64,000 nt of DNA from Sporomusa silvacetica DSM 10669 (GTDB lineage Bacteria > Bacillota > Negativicutes > Sporomusales > Sporomusaceae): assembly GCF_002257705.1 (NCBI RefSeq), contig NZ_LSLK01000081.1:62001-126000 (forward strand), read 5' to 3'. The position numbers were made by a program, and so were the translations under genes. The notes beneath the pieces were generated by a model. That model worked only from the letters and a program-made list of their open reading frames with translations, ran no database searches and was not told the DNA's origin. Shown piece by piece: positions 43,113 through 51,706 of this stretch. Positions within the stretch are counted from its first letter, which is position 1; each line of letters starts with the position of its first letter.

Positions 43113-43257
43113 TTTATCCGATGACTAACCCGCTCTAAGGGTCTCCGGACCCAAGGCTTACTTATACAAGCGGGAGTAAGGGCGGCTAAGTCCCTGGATA
43201 ATTTCGACTAGAATTCAGGCGACGTCAAAACGCCGTCTGAATTAAGTCTCCATTTAT
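43113..43257. repeat. Dispersed palindromic element B
   Basis: A 145-bp sister of element A (36204), also bounded by TTTAT. The flanks are nearly identical (CGATGACTAACCCGCTCTAAG-like start cut here to CGATGACTAACCCGCTC; ATTCAGGCGACG-TCAAAA-CGCCGTCTGAAT stem). The first hairpin has been replaced by GGGTC-TCCG-GACCC plus extra bases. Its right end overlaps the stop codon of the LysR gene (43254-43256). Confidence 0.7.
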
Positions 43258-44162
43258 TGTTCGCGATCTCCCGCATCAGCCTGCAGGAACTTCTCCTTGA
43301 GCAATGCCGCAAATTCTTCGATATGATTTTCGTCATTGCCTACGCGCCAAAAAGCATAATAGTCACGCTTTATCTGCCTGTCGTCGCGCAAAAGCGGCAC
43401 ATAACGGACGGTTGTACCGTTCTGCTCCGGCTTTGCGGTAAACTCAACCGGCATAAAGCCCTTATTGCTCACCACCATGAGACGAGCCTCCTCCAGGCTA
43501 TCGGCAAAAATGAAATCGCTGCTAAAACCAATAACATTCCGATGATATTCCTGCTCATTCGCTTGCTGCTCACGAGAAGAAATGAGAATACATGGCATAT
43601 TTTTCAGCTCATCCGTCGTAACTGACGGAAGCTCAGCAATCGCATTTCTGGTGGCAATCTCAACATAGACATAGCTTGTCGTCAATTTATAATTCACATA
43701 CGCATCGGAAAGTGCACGGCGTTGGTCATTGATAACAATATCAGACTGCCCCATACGCAGAAAATCATATAACTCCTCATGTGTACCATTTGTAATTTGA
43801 ATGCCGATTGACGAATACTTTGCTGTAAAATCAGCTATGGCGAGTTGCAACTCACGTCCGGCATAATGTTTCAAATAGCTAACGCGCAATTTCTTTTCCC
43901 CACCATGTTCAATGCGGACAGTTTCCTGACATATCCTCTCAAAATCATCAATGAGCATCAGGCTTTTCCGGTAAAAATATTCACCCGCCGGTGTCAATGA
44001 AAATTTACGTTTTTCACGATGAAGGAGCTTAACTCCAAGATCACGCTCCAAAGCCTGAATCTGCTGGGAAATTGCCGACTGTGAAATATAACATTCCTCC
44101 GCGGCTTCCGTAAAATTTTTATAGTGAACAACTGCTTGAAAATACCGGATTTGTTTTATCAT
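43254..44162 (-). CDS. LysR-family regulator of the redox island (inferred)
   Basis: 302 residues from the ATG at 44162, after GGAGGTG; longer starts are not needed. Helix-turn-helix FQAVVHYKNFTEAAEECYIS followed by QSAISQQIQALERDLG; effector domain from about 90 (KKLRVSYLKHYAGRELQLAI). Its last codon lies in repeat element B. It is immediately upstream of the DUF4405-CMD-SDR-cupin-flavodoxin-ADH unit. Three identical ATAAG-N5-CTTAT boxes precede genes of that unit, so it probably activates them. The effector is unknown. Confidence 0.9.
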   Translation of the reverse strand: MIKQIRYFQAVVHYKNFTEAAEECYISQSAISQQIQALERDLGVKLLHREKRKFSLTPAGEYFYRKSLMLIDDFERICQETVRIEHGGEKKLRVSYLKHYAGRELQLAIADFTAKYSSIGIQITNGTHEELYDFLRMGQSDIVINDQRRALSDAYVNYKLTTSYVYVEIATRNAIAELPSVTTDELKNMPCILISSREQQANEQEYHRNVIGFSSDFIFADSLEEARLMVVSNKGFMPVEFTAKPEQNGTTVRYVPLLRDDRQIKRDYYAFWRVGNDENHIEEFAALLKEKFLQADAGDREQ

Positions 44163-44501
44163 ATTGCACCTCCGCATCGTATATTTGCCAACTTCTAACA
44201 TTTATTCTACTATTTCAGTACAACCCTTGACAAGAAAGCAAAAAGACTGTTGCATTAAGAATTACCACAAATTTTAAGGCAATCCCACGAGAGTTATTTT
44301 TTTTACTACCTCACTAATTTTGCTTAGTCCAACTGCCCCTTTCACTTTATTTTGACATTCCCGCCGATTTATTTCTCTCTAGAATAGAAATCTGCAAGTT
44401 TTGGCCAACAAACTTAAACTGCCACACTGTAATGTCCCGCAATTGCTGATACTCGCTGACCTTAACTTGCTGGAAACATCGTCCGATAATCCAGAAACAT
44501 C

Positions 44502-44542
44502 AAAAAATGCCGTTACCTTGACAGCGTCAATTAGTAACGGCA
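44502..44542 (-). terminator. Rho-independent terminator
   Basis: On the minus strand TGCCGTTAC pairs perfectly with GTAACGGCA around a 17-base loop and is followed by TTTTTTG. It lies downstream of the flavoprotein gene at 44684, beyond the intron remnant. The stretch 44163-44501 holds no gene that I can support. Confidence 0.8.
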
Positions 44543-44562
44543 CGTTATGTTCGCAATCTGGA

Positions 44563-44632
44563 TAGGGGGCGGTGACTAACCGCCGACCTTCCAACACCAC
44601 CGTACAAGCCGGTCTGGCATACGGCGGTTCGT
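44563..44632 (-). mobile_element. Group II intron 3' end remnant (domains V-VI)
   Basis: On the minus strand, GAACCGCCGTATGCC and GGCTTGTACGGTGGT form the short bulged hairpin typical of domain V. It is followed by GGCGGTTAGTCACCGCC, a hairpin with a bulged A like domain VI, and a CCCCTA end. No reverse-transcriptase frame remains nearby, so only the 3' end survives. The identification rests on recalled consensus, not a search. Confidence 0.6.
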
Positions 44633-44683
44633 TCAGGATTAACGAGCTAACAAGTATCTTTGTGTCAAACTTTTGAGACCGAT

Positions 44684-45316
44684 TTAACGGATAAAATTTG
44701 TATAAATACCAGCTTCCTGTTCTGGTAATGATACACCATTTTTCAAACCAGCATCTTTGCATTTTAGGAAGAATGCCATATTTCGTGCCAGTGTGCGCAT
44801 GGTCTGCAAGCCTTCCAAATCCTCTTTTACGTCTTCCGGCTTTGCTCCGTGCACCATATTCCAATATTGCGACGATATAATCGGCATTTGCAATAATCCG
44901 AAATACTTATTCATCTGATCGTAAGTCGCCGTCGTTCCGGCACGTCTTGCCGACATGACCGCTGCGGCCGGCTTTAGATAAAAGGATTTTCTGCCGCCAC
45001 AGTGATCAGCATAGAATGCACGATCCATAAAAGAGGTTATTGCGCCGCTTGCCGCTGCCCAATGAACCGGCGTCCCAAAAATGAAACCGTCATAGCCTGC
45101 TGCAATAGTAAGGAATTCATTGACTCTATCATCAAAAACGCATTTTTTCTTTTCTACACAAGTCTTACAGGCAATACAGCCAGACAGAGGCTTATTGCCA
45201 ACCCAAACGAACTCCGTGCCGATCCCTTCTTTTTCTAAGGTATCAGCTACTTCCTTAAGCGCCGTGTAAGTACAGCCCTTTTCATGCGGACTACCGTTGA
45301 CTAATACTACTTTCAC
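44684..45316 (-). CDS. NADPH-dependent FMN reductase / iron-sulfur flavoprotein-like
   Basis: 210 residues. MKVVLVNGSPHEKGCTYTAL is the FMN-phosphate loop of multimeric flavodoxin-type proteins; SGCIACKTCVEKKKCVFDDR gives four cysteines spaced CxxCxxCx(5)C, able to bind an Fe-S cluster as in Isf-type flavoproteins; FGTPVHWAAASGAITSFMDR and PAAAVMSARRAGTTATYDQM follow. It is cytoplasmic, probably reducing flavins, quinones or nitro compounds. A close paralogue is at 58109 (same CxxCxxC region). It lies downstream of the AKR gene on the same strand. Confidence 0.9.
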   Translation of the reverse strand: MKVVLVNGSPHEKGCTYTALKEVADTLEKEGIGTEFVWVGNKPLSGCIACKTCVEKKKCVFDDRVNEFLTIAAGYDGFIFGTPVHWAAASGAITSFMDRAFYADHCGGRKSFYLKPAAAVMSARRAGTTATYDQMNKYFGLLQMPIISSQYWNMVHGAKPEDVKEDLEGLQTMRTLARNMAFFLKCKDAGLKNGVSLPEQEAGIYTNFIR

Positions 45317-45366
45317 CTGTTCTCATCCCTTCATCAAAAATTATTTATGATTTTAGTTGCTATAAA

Positions 45367-46350
45367 CTATTTTCCTACCCGCGTGGCCGCATCAGATCCC
45401 GCTGGATAGCGATCTCCAGACACCTTAATTTTATCAAGCGCTGCATTTAAAGCGGCAAGTTCCTGCTCAGACAGTTGTAGGTTGACCGCCCCTAAGTTTT
45501 CTTCCAATCGATTCATTTTGCGGGTTCCCGGAATCGGAACGATCCATGGCTTCTGCGCGAGTACCCAGGCGAGTGCAATCTGCGCCGGCGTTGCCTTCTT
45601 GTCAGCAGCTATTTCTTTTACGAGATTTACGAGTACTTGATTTGCATTAATGTTTTCAGGTGTAAAACGGGGAACAATGCTGCGAAAATCTGAACTGCCG
45701 AAACTTGCATCCTTCTGAATAGTTCCTGTCAGGAACCCCTTTCCTAACGGGCTGAAGGGAACAAAGCCGATTCCCAGTTTTTCCAGTGCAGGCAACAATT
45801 CTATCTCTGGCTGACGCCACATCATGGAATATTCACTTTGAATCGCGGCTAACGGGCATACTGCATGCGCACGGCGAATCGTCTTTACTCCCGCTTCCGA
45901 AAGTCCCCAATGGCGAATTTTTCCTTGCTGCATCAGTTCCTTCATGGCTCCCGCCACATCTTCGATGGGAACGTTTATATCCACCCTGTGCAGATAATAG
46001 AGATCGATTACATCAACCCCTAGGCGTTTTAAAGACGTTTCCGCCGACTTACGTATCTCTTCCGGGTGTCCGTCCACTACCTGTTTCCCGTTGATGTTTT
46101 TAATGCCGCACTTTGTCGCAATAACTACCTTATCGCGATAGGAAGCCAATGCTTCACCTACCAAGATTTCATTGTCATTGTAAATCTCTGCCGTATCAAA
46201 AAAAGTCACGCCCAAATCAATTGCCCGATGAATGACGGCGATGGCTTCTTTTTTATCCGAGGCCGAACCATAGCCGTGGCTCATGCCCATGCAGCCCAGC
46301 CCAATTGCCGAAACCTCTAAACCGCTTTTACCTAACATTCGTTTTTCCAT
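45367..46350 (-). CDS. Aldo/keto reductase
   Basis: 327 residues from the ATG at 46350 (MEKRMLGKSGLEVSAIGLGC). Typical AKR13-like features: GMSHGYGSASDKKEAIAVIH, FFDTAEIYNDNEILVGEALA (Asp, Tyr), KVVIATKCGI (Lys), YYLHRVD (His), and the NADPH-binding VPIPGTRKMNRLEENLGAVN. There is no ferredoxin tail. It starts 27 bases after the flavodoxin lipoprotein gene, so it is co-transcribed. Likely a cytoplasmic NADPH-dependent aldehyde/ketone reductase. Confidence 0.93.
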   Translation of the reverse strand: MEKRMLGKSGLEVSAIGLGCMGMSHGYGSASDKKEAIAVIHRAIDLGVTFFDTAEIYNDNEILVGEALASYRDKVVIATKCGIKNINGKQVVDGHPEEIRKSAETSLKRLGVDVIDLYYLHRVDINVPIEDVAGAMKELMQQGKIRHWGLSEAGVKTIRRAHAVCPLAAIQSEYSMMWRQPEIELLPALEKLGIGFVPFSPLGKGFLTGTIQKDASFGSSDFRSIVPRFTPENINANQVLVNLVKEIAADKKATPAQIALAWVLAQKPWIVPIPGTRKMNRLEENLGAVNLQLSEQELAALNAALDKIKVSGDRYPAGSDAATRVGK

Positions 46351-46376
46351 GTTTTCAGCTTCTTTCTGTATTATAC

Positions 46377-47012
46377 TTAGCGCATACCAATTCTGGACAG
46401 CCATGGCTCGATTGTATTAGCATCATTAGCCGTAAGTCCTTCCAATATATTGGATTTCGGACAAAGACTATTGATGGCCGCCATACTTTCTGCGATATCG
46501 CTGCCACCGCTTGTACAAAATGGAATTACCGTCTTGCCGGAAAGATCATAGGCTTCCAGGAAGGTGTAAACCGGCATAGGCGCTGTATGCCACCAGATGG
46601 GATACCCTACAAAAACCACATCATAGCTGGCCATATTATCTACTTTAGCAGAAAGCTGGGGTCTGCCATCTGTTTCTTTTTCCTTCTTGGCAGCCTCGAC
46701 GCTTTCTTGGTAGCCTGTTGGATAAGGCGCGACCGTCTTGATCTCAAACATATCGCCGCCAACAAGATTGTGGATTTGCTCAGCGACTCTGCGCGTGTTT
46801 CCGCTATGGGAAAAATAGGTTACAAGAATCTTTTTACCTTTGCCATTTGCGGTTATGTTTTCTGAAGTCTTGGCACTTGCCGCAGTTGCTTTGTCTGTAA
46901 CATCTGCTGCAGGCTTTTGGGAAGAGACTGAGTTTACAGCGTTGCTATTACCGCAAGCAGTCAGAGAAAAAATCATAAGGCTGGACAAAGCCAGGATTAA
47001 GAGCTTCTTCAT
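46377..47012 (-). CDS. Flavodoxin lipoprotein
   Basis: 211 residues. Signal MKKLLILALSSLMIFSLTAC, with the lipobox LTAC and the acylated Cys at position 20, then a ~40-residue Ala/Ser-rich linker. The flavodoxin domain opens KILVTYFSHSGNTRRVAEQI (phosphate loop SHSGNT), then VVFVGYPIWWHTAPMPVYTF and VIPFCTSGGSDIAE. It lacks the loop insertion of the 38582 type. Predicted to sit on the outer face of the cytoplasmic membrane. It lies 14 bases downstream of the Fe-ADH gene and 26 bases before the AKR start. Confidence 0.92.
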   Translation of the reverse strand: MKKLLILALSSLMIFSLTACGNSNAVNSVSSQKPAADVTDKATAASAKTSENITANGKGKKILVTYFSHSGNTRRVAEQIHNLVGGDMFEIKTVAPYPTGYQESVEAAKKEKETDGRPQLSAKVDNMASYDVVFVGYPIWWHTAPMPVYTFLEAYDLSGKTVIPFCTSGGSDIAESMAAINSLCPKSNILEGLTANDANTIEPWLSRIGMR

Positions 47013-47026
47013 TTTAAACCTCCACG

Positions 47027-48196
47027 TTATTTATACGATTTCTCATAGATTGCGATGCAATCTTCCTTGGTCAGCCGTATACGGTCACAGGCAAATAGTC
47101 CGCCCATCGGCCCCATCGCATTATCAGCCATTTTCGGAAATTCAGCTGGCGTAATTCCATAGTCGCTCATCTTTAAATCGGCTACGCCGCAATCCTGTAA
47201 GAGTTTTCCCAGCACCGTGATGAAATCCATTGGCTCCTTGGCATCCTCCATGCCCATGGCTTTAGCTATGCGTATAAAGCGTTCATCACATACATGATGC
47301 TCAATGATATTCGTAAAATAGGCGCGGCTGAGCATGATGAGGCCTGCGCCATGCGGCAGATTTTCATGATAAGCCGATAATGCATGTTCCAGAGAATGCT
47401 GACTGGAAGTTGTGCCGACACACATGACCGTGCCGGACAGAATATTCCCAAAAGCCACATGTTCTCTGGCTTCCATATCACTGCCGTCTTTGACCGCGCG
47501 AGCCAAATAGCATCCGACATGTTCAATCGCTGTGATGGCATACATATCGCTCATGAGGTTGGCAAATTGGGAAACATAGCCTTCCAAGCTATGGCTTAGC
47601 GCATCAAAACCCTGATATGCCGTAAGCATCGGCGGCACGCTCTTCATCAGTTCTATATCCTCAATGCAAAGCTTCGGGAAAAGCGCCGGCGTCTTGATGC
47701 CGACCTTCTCGTTCGTTGCCGGATTGGTAATCACACAACCGGCATCCGCCTCGGAACCTGTTCCTGCTGTTGTGCTAATGGCGACAATCGGCAACGGCTC
47801 AGTACCAATTGTTTTTTTCTTGCCGGTGCCGCTGGCGACATAATCCCACAGATCACCGTTATTTACCGCCATAATAGCGATTGCCTTGGCTGCGTCAATG
47901 CAGCTGCCGCCGCCAAGAGCAACCACGAAATCACAGCTATTTGCCTTAGCAAAAGCAGCGCCTTCCAGCACCTGATCCTTCACCGGATTCGGCTGCACTT
48001 TATCAAACACAACCGATTCCACGCCAGCCAGGCGGAGTTGTTCTTCCGCTCGCGCCAAATAGCCATTAGCTCTTGTTGACTTGCCATTAGAAATTACGAT
48101 CAATGCCTTTTTACCCGGCAGTTCCTGTTTGTGAAGCTCGCTCAGCATTCCTGCACCAAATAAAATTTTCGTAGGTACATACATAGTGAAACTCAT
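47027..48196 (-). CDS. Iron-containing alcohol dehydrogenase
   Basis: 389 residues. MSFTMYVPTKILFGAGMLSE opening; FVVALGGGSCIDAAKAIAIM binds NAD(P); SQHSLEHALSAYHENLPHGA carries the metal-binding histidines. Normal length and intact motifs. It belongs to the family III Fe-ADHs (lactaldehyde/1,3-propanediol type rather than the BDH type at 37356). It lies 14 bases downstream of the secreted hydrolase gene and forms a unit hydrolase-ADH-flavodoxin-AKR. Confidence 0.93.
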   Translation of the reverse strand: MSFTMYVPTKILFGAGMLSELHKQELPGKKALIVISNGKSTRANGYLARAEEQLRLAGVESVVFDKVQPNPVKDQVLEGAAFAKANSCDFVVALGGGSCIDAAKAIAIMAVNNGDLWDYVASGTGKKKTIGTEPLPIVAISTTAGTGSEADAGCVITNPATNEKVGIKTPALFPKLCIEDIELMKSVPPMLTAYQGFDALSHSLEGYVSQFANLMSDMYAITAIEHVGCYLARAVKDGSDMEAREHVAFGNILSGTVMCVGTTSSQHSLEHALSAYHENLPHGAGLIMLSRAYFTNIIEHHVCDERFIRIAKAMGMEDAKEPMDFITVLGKLLQDCGVADLKMSDYGITPAEFPKMADNAMGPMGGLFACDRIRLTKEDCIAIYEKSYK

Positions 48197-48210
48197 AGTT
48201 AAACATCTCC

Positions 48211-49272
48211 TTACTCAGACATATATTTTTCCCAAAATTCAATAGCATACTGTACCCAGCCCTCAGCATCTGTCCCAATACCGAGCCCAAAACCATGACC
48301 CGCGCTCTTATATTTACGGTACTCAACTTCTATTCCGCCGCTTCTCATGGCTGCCATACGCCTTTCAACGGTTGACACATTGACAATACTATCATTCGCG
48401 CTCACCGTGATGAAGGTCGGCGGGTCATTTCTGGAAAAGTCCGAATGGCCGGTATATGCCATGACTACAGTACGCGGGCGTGGAAGATCATCCCCTCCAT
48501 AACCGGCAGCGCCAGTAGAACCTAGCCGAGCTGCCATCCTTGCGCCTGCTGAACTGCCCCATAAAGAGTAATCATTTGTGCTAACGCCTAACCTATCTGC
48601 ATTCTTGAAAATATAAGATAAAGCTGCTGCTAAATCTTCGCAGGCCGTACGTTCCCCGCCCACGCGGTATTGCAAGACGAAAGCATTATATCCTTTCTTA
48701 CTCAGTTCGATCGCATACGGATATCCTTCATGAACGGAACCGACATAGGAAAATCCGCCACCGGGGCATATAATGGCAAACGGCGCTCCCGGTTTTCCGC
48801 GAAAGAAGAAAAGGCCAGTAGAATTTTTGGTGGGCTCCACCTTCTTCTGCTGCTCGGTGTAAAAGTCGTAGAATATGGTTTCACCAGCGCCCACTTTGTC
48901 AATCATATAATTGATTGTGCCCAAAACTGCGTTAGGGTCTACATAACCGTGATAAGGCAAAAGCGAAGCCACACGGTTTAGCTGCATACTCTTGTCATAT
49001 ATCCCCCGGTCGAGCGGCAGTATAAACTGGCCAAAGCCTTTAAATGCAGGGTGGTTTACAACATCTTGGACAGTATCAATGGTTTTTAAATGGGTATAAA
49101 TTCCCATCACGTTTCCTTCTTTATTTAAAATTTCATTACCAGACGAATTTGCCACATCTTTCGTACTGTTAGGCGTAGCACGGATAACATTCTCTTGCCC
49201 CTCACAGCCTGTAATAACTAGCATCAAGACCAACAATTGTACAATAATGACGATTAGCTTAGTCTTTATCAT
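48211..49272 (-). CDS. Lipoprotein alpha/beta-hydrolase (esterase)
   Basis: 353 residues. Signal with lipobox VITGC (Cys about 23). Alpha/beta-hydrolase fold: PFAIICPGGGFSYVG (oxyanion loop HGGG-like), NAFVLQYRVGG, nucleophile elbow LWGSSAGARMAARLG (GxSxG) and a terminal histidine in SAGHGFGLGIG. It resembles BD-FAE/Axe-type carbohydrate esterases and endo-xylanase-associated lipases. It is anchored outside the membrane. First gene of the unit that includes ADH, flavodoxin and AKR. Confidence 0.87.
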   Translation of the reverse strand: MIKTKLIVIIVQLLVLMLVITGCEGQENVIRATPNSTKDVANSSGNEILNKEGNVMGIYTHLKTIDTVQDVVNHPAFKGFGQFILPLDRGIYDKSMQLNRVASLLPYHGYVDPNAVLGTINYMIDKVGAGETIFYDFYTEQQKKVEPTKNSTGLFFFRGKPGAPFAIICPGGGFSYVGSVHEGYPYAIELSKKGYNAFVLQYRVGGERTACEDLAAALSYIFKNADRLGVSTNDYSLWGSSAGARMAARLGSTGAAGYGGDDLPRPRTVVMAYTGHSDFSRNDPPTFITVSANDSIVNVSTVERRMAAMRSGGIEVEYRKYKSAGHGFGLGIGTDAEGWVQYAIEFWEKYMSE

Positions 49273-49343
49273 CGATAAGCACCTCTGACATAGTGATCGC
49301 AGTCAGTATATACTCTTTTATCGCTTCCGAGAAAGGTCCTACT

Positions 49344-50507
49344 TCACCGCGCGATTAATAACGAGCGGACTAAGCCAAAAGAGAAGGCTGCTATGCAGGC
49401 CGCGACTGCAACAGAGGCTGCACCGATCCAACTAACTATCATGACCGACGAACCTCCCACGGCAAGTCCCCCAATGCCAGCGCCAGCGGCAAAACCAAGC
49501 TGTACGAAAGAACTGTTCAGACTTAGCATAATACCGGAGGCTTCCGGAGCTAGTGAGACTATGTTAAAACTTTGGGTCAGCCCGAACGTCCACGCTGAAG
49601 TGGCCCAGAGCATAATCAATATAACGGAAAGGACTGACGAACCAGATGTGATTGACAACAACGCGAGAGCGAGCGCTTGAACAATCATACTGCCAACGAG
49701 AGTACGAGTGATGCCAATCCTATCTGCTAAAAAACCTCCAAGCTTAGAGCCCACCAAGCTTGCGATTCCCAAAGAGAAAAGAATACTGCTCATTTCCTGT
49801 TCACTCATCAGCCTAATAGAAGCTAGCAAGGGTACGATATACGTATTGACCACTGAGTAGCCTATAAACACGAAGAACGTGATACCAAGAGCAATGGCTA
49901 CATTCGGCTTCTTTAATTGGGCAACCTGCATGCTAAGGGGCTTAGGAGGCTCACCTGCCGTGGACAAAATTGTCCATGCAACGCCTAGCATGCCTAGTAG
50001 GGCGAAGAGGCCAATGCCCCAAAAGATTGTCTGCCAATCATATGCCGCAGCGATAACGCGTCCGATAGGGACGCCGAAGACAAGTGACGCGCTAAAGCCC
50101 ATTGATATGTTTGACATCGCTTTACCCTGATTTCCGGCAGAAGCCAGATTCGCAGTAATCGAATAGGCGGTAACGATAAAGACACCTGTTCCAACTCCGA
50201 GTATGGCGCGAGAGGCCATAAGGAAACCGAAACCTTGAAAGACAAGCATTGTGAGAATACCAAGTAATAAGATAGCCAGTGCCAATAGTAGTTGCCTGCC
50301 TTGGTTCATCTTTGTTGTAGCTACCATAACAAGGGGCGTACCAATTGCGCTGGCGAGCGCGAATACGGTAATAAGCTGTCCAGCAGACGATACTGATACA
50401 CCGACAGAAGCTGCGACTTTATCGAGAATGCCGACGATAACGAATTGTGACGTACCGACCAAGAAACTGATAATGGCCAGCATGTAAATTTTCCAGGTAT
50501 TATTCAT
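49344..50507 (-). CDS. MFS transporter, AraJ/PbuE-like
   Basis: 387 residues, 12 membrane helices. YMLAIISFLVGTSQFVIVGI opening and SRAILGVGTGVFIVTAYSIT are typical of the DHA1 AraJ-like exporters; GIASLVGSKLGGFLADRIGI is the motif A-like loop of the second half. It is divergent from the AraC gene at 50720, and an AraC-type promoter module (50581-50651) faces it. It probably exports a metabolite or drug under AraC control. The substrate is unknown. Confidence 0.9.
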   Translation of the reverse strand: MNNTWKIYMLAIISFLVGTSQFVIVGILDKVAASVGVSVSSAGQLITVFALASAIGTPLVMVATTKMNQGRQLLLALAILLLGILTMLVFQGFGFLMASRAILGVGTGVFIVTAYSITANLASAGNQGKAMSNISMGFSASLVFGVPIGRVIAAAYDWQTIFWGIGLFALLGMLGVAWTILSTAGEPPKPLSMQVAQLKKPNVAIALGITFFVFIGYSVVNTYIVPLLASIRLMSEQEMSSILFSLGIASLVGSKLGGFLADRIGITRTLVGSMIVQALALALLSITSGSSVLSVILIMLWATSAWTFGLTQSFNIVSLAPEASGIMLSLNSSFVQLGFAAGAGIGGLAVGGSSVMIVSWIGAASVAVAACIAAFSFGLVRSLLIAR

Positions 50508-50580
50508 AGTGTTCTATCAAGTCCTATCTAAAATTAGTTACCTATAATCATAGCAAAGATATAAAATACGCTCTAACATC

Positions 50581-50651
50581 CTTATTATGCAATAAATTAA
50601 CCCACAAACGTTATCTCATTCATATCAAATTATTGCCTAATCATCTCACAG
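50581..50651 (-). promoter_or_regulatory. AraC-type promoter module, copy 1
   Basis: On the minus strand: GTGAGATGATTAGGCAATAA, then TTTGATATGAATGAGATAACG, and a GCATAATAAG -10 region. The same order recurs at 54211, 56883 and 57991. It faces the MFS gene at 50507, next to an AraC gene. Confidence 0.7.
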
Positions 50652-50719
50652 CCCTTACGTAATATACGAGCATGCATTATACTGGTAGTAATTAGGGATG
50701 AAAAACCTGGAGGAGCTTT

Positions 50720-51637
50720 ATGTCTGATCAACTACACAAACAACACAGTGAGCTTGCCAAACTAATTGAGCGTTATTCCGGCCGGGACGGAGTTCATGCG
50801 ACTTCTATTCCGTCTTTATTCTTTATGCGTCAGTCTACTGCTGCTGGACCTGCTTACGGAGTTTTTAAACCTTCGCTATGTATTGTCGTTCAGGGTGTAA
50901 AGGATGTGTGGCTGGCACACGAGCGCTTTAGGTACAGTCCCACTGACTACCTTGTCGCCTCTGTCGACTTGCCGGTTATCGGTAAAGTCGTGGAATCATC
51001 CCCCACAATTCCATACTTGGCTATCAAATTAGAATTTACGCCGAAACAAATCATAGAGGTTTTAAATGATTTCGGGAATCGAGTTAAACCGAAAGAAAAT
51101 GCTAAGCGGGCTATGTTTGTGAGCCAGATTGAGTTATCTATGTTGGATGCGGTGCTAAGGTTGGCCCGTTTGGCAGACAATCCTAAGGATATCCCAGTAC
51201 TCGCTCCTCTTTTCGTAAAGGAAATTCTCTATAGAGTTCTGCAAGGGCCGTATGGAACTACGCTGGAGCAAATTGCAATAGAGGGTAGCTCTACCTATCG
51301 AATTAAAGACGTTATCGAAAAAATTATGAATAACTATAGTCGGTCTTTTCGGATCGAGGAGCTTGCAAAAATAGCAAATATGAGTGTACCTTCACTGCAT
51401 AGGCACTTTAAAGAAGTAACCGCTATGAGCCCTATTCAGTTCCAAAAGCAACTGAGACTGCAGGAAGCACGACGCCTACTATTAGCTGAATCAACAGATG
51501 CCGCGGATGTCGCGTTTCAGGTAGGTTATGAGAGTCCATCGCAGTTTAGCCGTGAATATTCTCGCATGTTTGGTCTTCCGCCTATAGAAGATATAAAACG
51601 CACGAGGGCGCAACATGCCCAAAATATAAGCCCATAA
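50720..51637 (+). CDS. AraC-family transcriptional activator
   Basis: 305 residues; CTGGAGGAG precedes the ATG. The N-terminal ligand part (about 20-180; SLFFMRQSTAAGPAYGVFKP, LCIVVQGVKD) is of the AraC_N type found with aldehyde/alcohol genes. The C-terminal double helix-turn-helix (about 195-295) shows FRIEELAKIANMSVPSLHRH, FKEVTAMSPIQFQKQLRLQE and AADVAFQVGYESPSQFSREY. About two thirds identical by eye to the AraC protein at 57018. It is divergent from the MFS gene. The ligand is unknown. Confidence 0.93.
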   Translation: MSDQLHKQHSELAKLIERYSGRDGVHATSIPSLFFMRQSTAAGPAYGVFKPSLCIVVQGVKDVWLAHERFRYSPTDYLVASVDLPVIGKVVESSPTIPYLAIKLEFTPKQIIEVLNDFGNRVKPKENAKRAMFVSQIELSMLDAVLRLARLADNPKDIPVLAPLFVKEILYRVLQGPYGTTLEQIAIEGSSTYRIKDVIEKIMNNYSRSFRIEELAKIANMSVPSLHRHFKEVTAMSPIQFQKQLRLQEARRLLLAESTDAADVAFQVGYESPSQFSREYSRMFGLPPIEDIKRTRAQHAQNISP

Positions 51638-51682
51638 AATTAAGAGGGGGTGCCGTTTTTAACAGCACTCCCTCTTAATTTT
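51638..51682. terminator. Bidirectional terminator
   Basis: AATTAAGAGGG (51638-51648) pairs with CCCTCTTAATT (51672-51682 region), with a TGC/GCA inner extension; T-rich on both outer sides. It separates the convergent AraC and AKR genes. Confidence 0.75.
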
Positions 51683-51706
51683 GTTCGTCTTCTTTTCTGT
51701 AGTGTG

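Noticed and set aside
44379..44864. Minus-strand frame of 161 codons
   Set aside because: It overlaps the flavoprotein gene, the intron remnant and a terminator, so it is a chance frame.
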